From positions 496,001-560,000 of the forward strand of contig NZ_SZPZ01000001.1 in the NCBI RefSeq assembly GCF_005233875.1: a stretch of DNA of 64,000 bases, written 5' to 3'. The notes under the pieces are model-generated. The model was not told the origin of the DNA. It did no database searches and saw only the letters and a list, made by a program, of their open reading frames with translations. Shown in pieces: positions 23,667-30,943 of this stretch (position 1 is its first letter; the number at the start of each line of letters is the position of its first letter). The translations under genes and the position numbers were made by a program. This DNA is from Kribbella jiaozuonensis (GTDB lineage Bacteria; Actinomycetota; Actinomycetes; Propionibacteriales; Kribbellaceae).

Positions 23667-24508
23667 GCAGCCTTCTTCTTCCTCGCCGCAGTCTTCTTCT
23701 TGGCGGTCTTCTTCGTTCTCGAGCTGCGGCTCTTCCGGGCCTCCTCGACGCTGGCGCGCAGGGCGGCGACCAGGTCCGTCGGGTTGGTGGCCTGCGGCTC
23801 CTCCTCGGAGTACACGACCTCCTTGCCCTGGTGCTTGGTCTTGACCAGTTCCTTCACGCGCTCGGTGTAGGTGTCCTTGTACGCGGCCGGCTTCCACTCG
23901 CCGCTCATCGCCTCGATCAGGTCGACCGCCATCGACAGCTGCTTGCCGGCGCCGGACTTGCGCGGCAGGTCACCGAGCTCCTCGTCCGGGTCACGGATCT
24001 CGTCGGCGAAGAACATCGTCTCGAGCACCAGCACCCGGCCGTCGGACCGGATCGTCGCCAGGTACTCCTCGCCGCGCATCACGAACTTCGCGATCCCGGC
24101 CCGGTTCGTCTTCGCCAGCGCGTCCCGCAGCAAGGCGTACGACGAGGCGTTGTCGGAGTCCGACGGCGCCAGGTAGTAGCTCTTCTGGAAGTGCATCGGG
24201 TCGATGTCGTCGAGGTCGACGAACGTGTCGATCTCCAGCGAGCGCGACTTGCCCGGCGCGATGTCGTCCAGCTCGTCGGGCTCGACGATCACGTACTCGC
24301 CGCCGCCGACGTCGTGCCCCTTGACGATCTTCTCGTACGGGACCTCGCGGCCGGTGCGCTCGTTCACCCGCTTGTAGCGGATCCTGTCCGACGTCCCCTT
24401 CTGGAACTGGTGGAAGTCGATCTCGTGCTCCTGGGTCGCGCTGTACAGCCCGACCGGCACCGAGACCAGTCCGAAGTTGATGTAACCGGTCCAGATCGCC
24501 CGTGCCAT
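23663..24508 (-). CDS. ku: Ku protein for non-homologous end joining
   Basis: Bacterial Ku homologue of 281 aa. It begins ARAIWTGYINFGLVSVPVGLYSAT and carries the conserved core HQFQKGTSDRIRYKRVNERTGREVPYE, in which the phrase starting at HQF is characteristic. The homodimer encircles DNA ends and recruits LigD. The C-terminus is a Lys/Ala/Thr-rich tail (KKTAKKKTAARKKKAA) like the basic extensions of mycobacterial and streptomycete Ku that aid DNA binding. No ligD is present in this window. A coiled-coil protein gene lies 38 nt upstream on the same strand and may be co-transcribed. Confidence 0.95.
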   Translation of the reverse strand: MARAIWTGYINFGLVSVPVGLYSATQEHEIDFHQFQKGTSDRIRYKRVNERTGREVPYEKIVKGHDVGGGEYVIVEPDELDDIAPGKSRSLEIDTFVDLDDIDPMHFQKSYYLAPSDSDNASSYALLRDALAKTNRAGIAKFVMRGEEYLATIRSDGRVLVLETMFFADEIRDPDEELGDLPRKSGAGKQLSMAVDLIEAMSGEWKPAAYKDTYTERVKELVKTKHQGKEVVYSEEEPQATNPTDLVAALRASVEEARKSRSSRTKKTAKKKTAARKKKAA

Positions 24509-24546
24509 CGCCGGCTCCTCTCGAGTCGGCCCAGCCGGTACCCACT

Positions 24547-25410
24547 TCAGAGCCGGTTGTACCGCTTCCGTGCCTCGCGGCTCTCCTTCTGGGCCTCGCG
24601 GGCGGTACGGCGGGCCTCGTCGAGGTCGGCGCCCAGCCGGTGCACCAGCGCCTGCGCCTCGGAGAGCGCCTCGCGGGCGTTGTCGAGCTGGGTGTCGAGG
24701 TCCTCGACCTTCGCCTCGGCCTCCTGCGCCGCCGCGACGGCCTCCTCGAACGCCTGCCGGGCCTTGGCCCGCTCGGCGGCCTCGCGTTCCTCTTGTTCCC
24801 GTGCGGCCGCGGCCTTCTCCTGCGCCGCCCCCTTGGCAGCATCCGTCTCGGCCTGCTGGGTCTTGCGCCGGTCGCGGGCGGCCTTGCGGCGTTCGTCGGT
24901 CAGCGGGGTGACGTTGGACGGTTCGCCGTTCTCGTCGACGACGCCGAAGCCGACGTGCCGGAGCGCGCTGCTCAGCCTGCCCTCGCGGACGGCATCGCCC
25001 GCGGCCGGGTCGACCAGGGCAGCGTCGAGTGTCTCGCGCAGCTTCTGGCCGACGTCCGCGCTGATCTTCTGGCCGTCCTCGGCCGCCAGCCGGGCGGCCT
25101 CCTTGGCCAGCTTGTCCAGCAGTTGGTGGCGCTTCGGTGTCAGCTCCCGCAACCGCTCGCCGTCGAGATCGGCGGTCGCCTCACGGAACTCGTCACCGAG
25201 CGCCAGCAGGTCATCCAGCTCGTCCGGCGCCTTGCGCGCGACCAGGTTCGTCACCCAGGCCGCGACGGTCGGCTTGCGCATAGCCTTCAGCCGCGTCGAC
25301 CCGACCGGGTCGCCGTCAGCCTTCAGCTGCTTGGCCAGCTCGTTGCGAGTAGCAATGAAGTCGGCCGCCGGCGCCGCGTACAGCGCATCGGCCGCCTCTT
25401 CGAAGTCCAC
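24547..25410 (-). CDS. Coiled-coil protein of unknown function upstream of ku
   Basis: Soluble protein of 287 aa. The N-terminal 150 residues are helical with a recurrent motif FIATRNELAKQLKADGD and TVAAWVTNLVARKAPDEL. The C-terminal half, from about residue 170, is a long Glu/Ala/Arg-rich coiled coil. No catalytic motif is seen. Such proteins occur near ku in actinobacteria, but their role is not known to me. A scaffold or DNA-end function is conceivable and untested. There is no signal peptide. Confidence 0.65.
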   Translation of the reverse strand: MDFEEAADALYAAPAADFIATRNELAKQLKADGDPVGSTRLKAMRKPTVAAWVTNLVARKAPDELDDLLALGDEFREATADLDGERLRELTPKRHQLLDKLAKEAARLAAEDGQKISADVGQKLRETLDAALVDPAAGDAVREGRLSSALRHVGFGVVDENGEPSNVTPLTDERRKAARDRRKTQQAETDAAKGAAQEKAAAAREQEEREAAERAKARQAFEEAVAAAQEAEAKVEDLDTQLDNAREALSEAQALVHRLGADLDEARRTAREAQKESREARKRYNRL

Positions 25411-25441
25411 AGGAGCGACGCTACCGCACCGCCAACCGCCG

Positions 25442-26239
25442 CTACGCGTTCTTCGGTACGCCGCCGGCCAGCTCCCCCCGGAGCCTGTCCAGGATCCCGC
25501 GGAGCAAGCGGGACACCTGCATCTGGCTGACCCCGAGCTCCTGGCCGATCTCCTCCTGCGTGAACCCGTTGCAGAATCGCAGCTGGAGGATGCGTTTGTC
25601 CCGGTCGCCCAGGTTCGCGACCGCGGGCGTGAGAGTGTGCACGTCCTCGACCAGGTCGTAGCCGTCCTCGGCGTTGGCGACCGTCTCGATCAGGCTGGTC
25701 CCACCCTCGGGGGCACCCGGCGCGTCGAGGGACAGCGTGCTGAAGCACCCGCGGACCGACGCCGCCTCGGCGACCTCGGCCGGATCCGTGCCCAGCGCCG
25801 CCGCGGTCTCTTCATCGGTCGGCACGTGACCGAGGCGCTGGATCAGCTCCGGCTCGGCCGCGGCGATGTTTCCCTGCATCTCCTGCACCCGGCGCGGCGG
25901 CCGGATCGTCCAGGCGCAGTCGCGGAAGTACCGCTTGAGCTCGCCGCGGATCGTGGGAACGGCGTACGACAGGAACGCCGTCGACGCATCCACGCGGTAG
26001 CCGTTGGCAGCCTTCACCAGGCCCAGGTAGGCGACCTGCTCCAGGTCGTCGGAATCGACGCCTTTGCTGCGGTACCGCGAGGCGATCGACCTCGCGACCG
26101 GGGCATTCAGCAGCACGACCTCGTCGATGCAGGCCTGGTGCCGGGGATCGGGGACGGCGTCCGCCTCGAGCAGGAGCTCATGGGTGGCGTCGGCGATGGT
26201 CTGCTTGCGGTCTTCGGCTCTGACAGCTGCGATCGTCAC
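25442..26239 (-). CDS. SigB/SigF/SigG-group alternative sigma factor
   Basis: Sigma-70 family protein of 265 aa with regions 2 to 4 and no region 1.1. Region 2 is visible as DDLEQVAYLGLVKAANGYRVDASTAF and YAVPTIRGELKRYFRD. Region 3 begins RPPRRVQEM, and region 4 contains FTQEEIGQELGVSQMQVSRLLRGIL. This group drives general stress genes in actinobacteria. The GTG at 26239 is chosen because GAGG lies about 8 nt upstream; the frame opens 14 codons earlier. No anti-sigma or anti-anti-sigma gene is adjacent. A promoter of its own class may lie upstream. Confidence 0.9.
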   Translation of the reverse strand: MTIAAVRAEDRKQTIADATHELLLEADAVPDPRHQACIDEVVLLNAPVARSIASRYRSKGVDSDDLEQVAYLGLVKAANGYRVDASTAFLSYAVPTIRGELKRYFRDCAWTIRPPRRVQEMQGNIAAAEPELIQRLGHVPTDEETAAALGTDPAEVAEAASVRGCFSTLSLDAPGAPEGGTSLIETVANAEDGYDLVEDVHTLTPAVANLGDRDKRILQLRFCNGFTQEEIGQELGVSQMQVSRLLRGILDRLRGELAGGVPKNA

Positions 26240-26332
26240 GGGAGAAACCTCGTCGTGTCGTCGTACATGTCCGGGTGGCAAGGGGCTGAACCACTACCTC
26301 CACCAGATCAAACTCGGCCGGAGCATGCAAGT

Positions 26333-26358
26333 ACTCCCCTGTTACGAGTGCTTCAAAC
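26333..26358 (-). promoter_or_regulatory. Candidate SigB/SigF-type promoter for the sigma gene
   Basis: Read on the minus strand, GTTT (26358-26355) is followed after 16 nt by GGGAGT (26338-26333). This resembles the GTTT-N14-16-GGGTAT pattern of SigB/SigF promoters, with two mismatches in the -10. It would give a leader of about 90 nt and allow autoregulation. Confidence 0.35.
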
Positions 26359-26366
26359 GACTGTCT

Positions 26367-26385
26367 CCTGACAGTAACTGTCAGG
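26367..26385. promoter_or_regulatory. 19-bp perfect palindrome between sigma and NIPSNAP genes
   Basis: CCTGACAGTAACTGTCAGG is perfectly symmetric around a central base. A further CTGTC half-site lies at 26361-26365. It sits 23 nt before the NIPSNAP start and upstream of the divergent sigma gene. The size and symmetry fit a TetR- or MarR-class operator. The cognate regulator is not adjacent. Confidence 0.55.
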
Positions 26386-26407
26386 TTTCGATGCTTGGCT
26401 TGCAGCT

Positions 26408-27121
26408 ATGAACGAATGCTGCGCCGTCGTGGACCTGCGCCAGTACACGCTGCACCCCGGGCAGCGTGACACCTTGATCGAGACCTTCGACACGTACTTC
26501 GTCGAGGGTCAGGAACAGACCGGGATGCACATCGCCGGTCAGTTCCGCGATCTCGACGATCCTGACCGGTTCGTCTGGATCCGCGGATTCCGGGATCTGC
26601 CGGCCCGGGCGGACGCGCTGAAGGCGTTCTACTACGGCCCGGTCTGGCGCGAGCACGCCGCGGTCGCGAACGCGACGATGATCGACTCGGACAACGCGTT
26701 GCTGCTGCGGCCGCTCCGGCTCGGCGTCGGCTACCCGGCGCTGGACGCGCCCAGGCCGACCGCAACCGCCGGCTCGGTCATCGCCGGTGCTGTTTACCAC
26801 CGGGGCTCCGAGGACGACGGGTTCACCGAATTCTTCACCGACCAGGTCGCTCCCGTCCTCACTGCTACCGGAGCCGAGCCGGTCGCGGTGTTCGAGAGTT
26901 TGGTTGCCGAGAACAACTTTCCGGCGCTGCCGTTGCGGGACGAGGTGGTGCTCGCCTGGTTCGCCCGGTTCGCGGACGACGCGGCGTACGACGAGCATCG
27001 GCGGGCGTTGGCGGGATCGCGGGTGTGGCAGGAGCGGGTGCTGCCGGAGTTGGTCTGCCGGACGGCGAAGCCGGCGCAGGAACTGCGGTTGCGGCCGACC
27101 GCACGTTCTCACCTGCGTTAA
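26408..27121 (+). CDS. NIPSNAP-family protein
   Basis: Protein of 237 aa built of two ferredoxin-like NIPSNAP repeats. The first starts VVDLRQYTLHPGQRDTLIETF, with the family phrase YTLxPGxR. The second covers residues about 120-215 and ends YDEHRRALAGSRVWQERVLP. NIPSNAP proteins are small alpha/beta barrel-like proteins often found with metabolic enzymes, and most have no proven reaction. No strong ribosome-binding site precedes the ATG, so it may be leaderless. A 19-bp palindrome lies just upstream. Confidence 0.8.
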   Translation: MNECCAVVDLRQYTLHPGQRDTLIETFDTYFVEGQEQTGMHIAGQFRDLDDPDRFVWIRGFRDLPARADALKAFYYGPVWREHAAVANATMIDSDNALLLRPLRLGVGYPALDAPRPTATAGSVIAGAVYHRGSEDDGFTEFFTDQVAPVLTATGAEPVAVFESLVAENNFPALPLRDEVVLAWFARFADDAAYDEHRRALAGSRVWQERVLPELVCRTAKPAQELRLRPTARSHLR

Positions 27122-27207
27122 ATACGTTGCGGCGCCCGGAGCGGGCATGCATCCTGGTTTGACCCGAGCGGCGACGCGCGCTGCCTGGACCTAAGGAGGG
27201 CTGACGG

Positions 27208-27300
27208 ATGGCCATCACTGTGCTGCGGCATGTCCGCATCAGTTCCATCTCTAGGTTCAGGAGAACCCCAGTTGTCTGCAGAGTACGACCTCACCGATAG
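27208..27300 (+). CDS. Candidate 30-residue leader peptide overlapping the RIO kinase start
   Basis: Short ORF with an almost ideal ribosome-binding site (AAGGAGGG, 7 nt before the ATG at 27208). It is read in a different frame from the kinase and ends at a TAG at 27298-27300, 26 nt past the kinase's likely TTG start. The peptide is basic, with five arginines in its second half and one cysteine. The signal strength contrasts with the weak start of the kinase gene. A leader controlling kinase translation is inferred. Confidence 0.4.
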   Translation: MAITVLRHVRISSISRFRRTPVVCRVRPHR

Positions 27301-28195
27301 CTACATCCCCGACTTCGACTCCCGCTGGTCCGAACTCACCGGCGACGAGTCCCAACCGGATCCGTCCGACGCCTTCGTCTTCAAGTTCCATTCGGTCGAC
27401 GAGCAGCTCGGTCCGGATCAGCGGTGGTCCACCTGGCTGGACGTCGAGCGCGGTTCTCGCGGCCCGGAACCACGCCCCTCGTGGGTTGTGACGGAACAGG
27501 CTGCGATCGACACCGAGCTCGGCGTCCTCAAAACCGGTAAGGAAGCCGACGTCTTCCTGGTAGAGCGTGCCGTCGATGCCATCGGCGACAATCCCGGTCG
27601 CTCGGTGCTGATGGCCGCGAAGCGGTACCGCACCGAGGAGCATCGCTCCTTCCACCGCAGTACGGCGTACGTCGAAGGGCGCCGGATCCGCAACAGCCGC
27701 GACAGCCGGGCCATGCAGAAGAAGACCGCGCACGGCCGCAGCGTCGCCGCGGGGCAATGGGCGGGCGCGGAGTGGGGTGCGCTGTGCCAGCTGTGGAAGG
27801 CCGGCGTTCCCGTGCCGTACCCCGTCCAGGTGGACGGCACCGAGCTGCTGATGGAGTTCATCGACGACGGTGAGGGCGGGGCCGCGCCACGGCTCGCCCA
27901 GGTCCGGCCGTCGAAGGAGCTGCTCGGTCAGTACTTCGAGCAGGTCCGGCACGGTATGCGTGAGCTGGCCCGGGCCGGGCTGGCGCACGGTGACCTCTCG
28001 CCGTACAACATCCTCGCCCAGGGCGACCGGATCGTGATGATCGACCTGCCACAGGTGATCGACATCGTCGGCAACCCCAAGGGGATGGACTTCCTGCTCC
28101 GCGACTGCCACAACATGGCCACCTGGTTCACCAGCCGCGGCCTGGATGTCGACGATCAGGAGCTGTTCGCCGACCTGCTCACGATGGTGTTCTGA
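27272..28195 (+). CDS. RIO1-family serine kinase-like protein
   Basis: Atypical protein kinase of the RIO family, about 307 aa. The flexible nucleotide loop is LKTGKEADVFLVE, the lysine is in MAAKRYR, the catalytic loop is AHGDLSPYNIL and the metal-binding motif is MIDLPQVID. These match active RIO1-type kinases; bacterial members have no settled substrate. TTG at 27272 has AGGAG 8 nt upstream; an in-frame ATG at 27230 has no such site. Translation may be affected by the overlapping upstream ORF. The 3' end overlaps the convergent hydrolase gene by 17 nt. Confidence 0.85.
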   Translation: MSAEYDLTDSYIPDFDSRWSELTGDESQPDPSDAFVFKFHSVDEQLGPDQRWSTWLDVERGSRGPEPRPSWVVTEQAAIDTELGVLKTGKEADVFLVERAVDAIGDNPGRSVLMAAKRYRTEEHRSFHRSTAYVEGRRIRNSRDSRAMQKKTAHGRSVAAGQWAGAEWGALCQLWKAGVPVPYPVQVDGTELLMEFIDDGEGGAAPRLAQVRPSKELLGQYFEQVRHGMRELARAGLAHGDLSPYNILAQGDRIVMIDLPQVIDIVGNPKGMDFLLRDCHNMATWFTSRGLDVDDQELFADLLTMVF

Positions 28196-29261
28196 TCGCG
28201 GCCTGCAGCAGCGGGACGAGTGGTACCAGCCGGTCGGGGTGGGCGTCGACGAGACCGTCGAGATGGTTGCCCGCCTCGACCCGCTGGTACGTGTGCAGGC
28301 CGGTCGGTCGGGCCAGCTCCGCATACCGGTCGGACTGCGTGATCGGGAGTAGGCAGTCGTAGGTCCCGTGGATGCTGTGCAGCGGTTTGCCGATGTTCCC
28401 GGTCAGACCGAACCGCCGGATCGCCTCGTGTGCCTCGGGTCGTTGCGAGTAGTCGTAGCTCGCATCGCTGCCTTGGTACGACGGGTCGAGTTCGCGGGTG
28501 TAGATCCGTTGGGTCAACGTCCAATAGACGGTGTAGTGGTACTCCCAGAGGAAGTCCGACCCGGGATCGAAGCCCGCCGCGGTGATCAGCTTCGGAGATT
28601 GTTGCTCATAGCCCCTGATTGCCGACGGCAGGGCCGAGAACGGGTTCAGGTCCGCGTTCCAGAGCGTGCCTTCCAGTTCGACGCCGCGGGTATAGAGCTC
28701 CGGATGGTTCTCGAGCTGCCAGCGGACCAGGTACCCGCCGTTCGAGACGCCGGCCGCGACCACCTCGTCGGCCGGCTGGCCGTAATGCTGCGCGACGGTC
28801 TGGCGTGCGGCCACGGCGAGCTCGGTCATCCGCGTGTTCCACTCGACGATGGCGTCGCCGGGCTCGCGGCTACCGGCGTAGAACTCGAGGCCCGTGTTGC
28901 CCTTGTCGGTGGCGGCGTACGCATAACCCAGCGACAGCACGTAGTCCGAGATCGCCGGATCGTTCGAGTACTGCGCTCGCACGCCGGGCGCGCCGGACAC
29001 GACCAGGCCGCCGTTCCAGCGCTCCGGGAGCCGGATCACGAACTGGGCGTCGTGATCCCAGCCGTTGTTGGCGTTCGTGTGCGAGTCGGACGGGAAGTAG
29101 CCGTCGATCTGGACACCCGGCACACCCGACCGCACCGGCAACCCTGCGTGCGTCGTGCCCACGTAGTCGGCGGGGTTGGTGTGTCCGGAGGCCACCGTGC
29201 CGGTCGTGGTCAGATCGTCCAGCCGCGCGGACTCCTCGCGCTCGGCCCCGGGGACGGTCAC
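28179..29261 (-). CDS. Tannase/hydroxybutyrate-oligomer-hydrolase-like alpha/beta hydrolase
   Basis: Hydrolase of 360 aa. The nucleophile elbow is GVSNGG with Ser173, an acidic residue is in HGTYDCLLP, and the histidine is in VEAGNHLDGL near the end. The sequence around IDGYFPSDS and GWDHDAQFVIRLPERWNGGLVVSG recalls the tannase and 3-hydroxybutyrate oligomer hydrolase group. No signal peptide is evident. The GTG start overlaps the stop of the upstream flavoprotein gene by 4 nt, so the two are co-translated. A pathway that oxidises and then hydrolyses a ring or ester compound would fit. Confidence 0.75.
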   Translation of the reverse strand: MTVPGAEREESARLDDLTTTGTVASGHTNPADYVGTTHAGLPVRSGVPGVQIDGYFPSDSHTNANNGWDHDAQFVIRLPERWNGGLVVSGAPGVRAQYSNDPAISDYVLSLGYAYAATDKGNTGLEFYAGSREPGDAIVEWNTRMTELAVAARQTVAQHYGQPADEVVAAGVSNGGYLVRWQLENHPELYTRGVELEGTLWNADLNPFSALPSAIRGYEQQSPKLITAAGFDPGSDFLWEYHYTVYWTLTQRIYTRELDPSYQGSDASYDYSQRPEAHEAIRRFGLTGNIGKPLHSIHGTYDCLLPITQSDRYAELARPTGLHTYQRVEAGNHLDGLVDAHPDRLVPLVPLLQAAIRTPS

Positions 29262-30913
29262 CCGACGGCCCTGGCTGCGGCGCGTCCCGCCGTACGGCCG
29301 GTGAAGAGGCAGCCGCCGACGAAGGTGCCTTCGAGCGATCGGTAGCCGTGGATGCCGCCGCCGCCGAAGCCCGCGACCTCGCCGGCCGCATAGACGCCGG
29401 GTAGTGGGCTGCCGTCATCCCGCAGTACCCGCGAATCCAGGTCGGTCTGCAGACCGCCGAGGGATTTGCGGGTCAGGATGTTCAGCCGTACGGCGATCAG
29501 CGGGCCGGCCTTCGGATCGAGGATCCGGTGCGGCGACGCGACCCGGATCAGCTTGTCGCCGCGGTAGTTGCGGGCGCCGCGGAGCGCGGTCACCTGCAGG
29601 TCCTTGGTGAACGTGTTGGTCAGCTCCCGGTCCCGCGCCACGATCTGCCGCTCGAGGTCGTCGAGGTTGATCAGGTTCTCGCCGGTCAGGTCGTTCATGC
29701 CGCGGACCAGATCAGGAAGGTTGCTGCGGACAATGAAATCCGCACCCTTGTCCATGAACGCCTGCACCGGCGCGGTCGCGCCGCCGCGAGCCCGGCCGAG
29801 CACACCCTTGATGTCCTTGCCGGTCAGGTCCGGGTTCTGCTCCTGGCCCGACAGCGCGAACTCCTTCTCGATGATCTTCTGCGTCAGCACGAACCAGGTG
29901 TAGTCGTACCCGGTCGTCATGATGTGCTCGAGCGTGCCGAGGGTGTCGAACCCGGGGAACAGCGGCACCGGCAGTCGTTTGCCGGTGGCATCGAACCAGA
30001 GCGACGACGGACCGGGCAGGATCCGGATGCCGTGCATCGGCCAGATCGGGTCCCAGTTCTGGATACCTTCGGTGTAGTGCCACATCCGGTCCCGGTTCAC
30101 GTACCGGCCGCCGGCCTTCTCGGTGATACCGAGCATCCGCCCGTCGACGTGCGCCGGTACTCCGCTGATCATCCGCTTCGGCGGCTCGCCCATCCGCTTC
30201 GGCCACTGCGACCGGACGAGGTCGTGGTTGCCGCCGATGCCGCCGGACGTGACGATCACCGCCTGCGCGGTCAGCTGGAAATCGCCGGCCTCGACCCGCG
30301 AGCTCGACGCCCCACGCGGTACGTCGCTGGGCTCGAGCACCTTGCCCGCGACACCGTCGACGACCCCGCCGGTGACGGTCAGCTCGTCGACCCGATGCCG
30401 GAACCGGAACTCGACCAGCCCCTTCGCGACTGCCTCCCGCACGCGCCGCTCGAACGGTGCGACCAGCCCTGGCCCGGTGCCCCAGGTGATGTGGAAGCGC
30501 GGTACGGAGTTTCCGTGGCCGTCGGCGTTGTACCCGCCACGCTCGGCCCAGCCGACGACCGGGAAGAACCGCACACCCTGGCCGTGCAGCCACGGACGCT
30601 TCTCGCCGGCGGCCCAGTCGACGTACGCCTCGGCCCACTGCCGGGCCCACTTGTCCTCGTCGTCCAGCCGGTCGAACCCGGCCGAGCCGAGCCAGTCCTG
30701 CATCGCGAGGTCGCGCGAGTCCTTGATCCCCATCCGCCGCTGCTCCGGCGAGTCGACGAACATCAGCCCGCCGAACGACCAGAACGCCTGCCCACCCAGC
30801 GACGCCTCCGGCTCCTGGTCGAGCAGCAGCACTTTCCGCCCCGCATCGGCCAGCTCCGCAGTCGCAGCCAGCCCAGCCAAACCCGCCCCGACCACGATCA
30901 CATCAGCGTCCAT
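29258..30913 (-). CDS. FAD-binding dehydrogenase (fumarate reductase/KstD-like group)
   Basis: Flavoprotein of 551 aa. It starts DADVIVVGAGLAGLAATAELADAG, a clean FAD-binding fold, and has LGGQAFWSFGGLMFVDSPEQ soon after. The C-terminal FAD motif is LPGVYAAGEVAGFGGGGIHGY. The group is related to 3-ketosteroid dehydrogenases and flavocytochrome c, and oxidises or reduces a C-C bond; the substrate is unknown. TATAC immediately upstream looks like a -10, placing transcription start near the ATG at 30913 and suggesting a leaderless message. An ATG at 30922 is the alternative. It is coupled to the tannase-like gene. Confidence 0.8.
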   Translation of the reverse strand: MDADVIVVGAGLAGLAATAELADAGRKVLLLDQEPEASLGGQAFWSFGGLMFVDSPEQRRMGIKDSRDLAMQDWLGSAGFDRLDDEDKWARQWAEAYVDWAAGEKRPWLHGQGVRFFPVVGWAERGGYNADGHGNSVPRFHITWGTGPGLVAPFERRVREAVAKGLVEFRFRHRVDELTVTGGVVDGVAGKVLEPSDVPRGASSSRVEAGDFQLTAQAVIVTSGGIGGNHDLVRSQWPKRMGEPPKRMISGVPAHVDGRMLGITEKAGGRYVNRDRMWHYTEGIQNWDPIWPMHGIRILPGPSSLWFDATGKRLPVPLFPGFDTLGTLEHIMTTGYDYTWFVLTQKIIEKEFALSGQEQNPDLTGKDIKGVLGRARGGATAPVQAFMDKGADFIVRSNLPDLVRGMNDLTGENLINLDDLERQIVARDRELTNTFTKDLQVTALRGARNYRGDKLIRVASPHRILDPKAGPLIAVRLNILTRKSLGGLQTDLDSRVLRDDGSPLPGVYAAGEVAGFGGGGIHGYRSLEGTFVGGCLFTGRTAGRAAARAVG

Positions 30914-30943
30914 GTCGACCATGTATAGCGCACTTGCGAAGAT

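Noticed and set aside
23456..26371. 971-codon plus-strand frame crossing ku, the coiled-coil gene and the sigma gene
   Set aside because: It runs antisense to three genes with clear motifs and has low-complexity composition.
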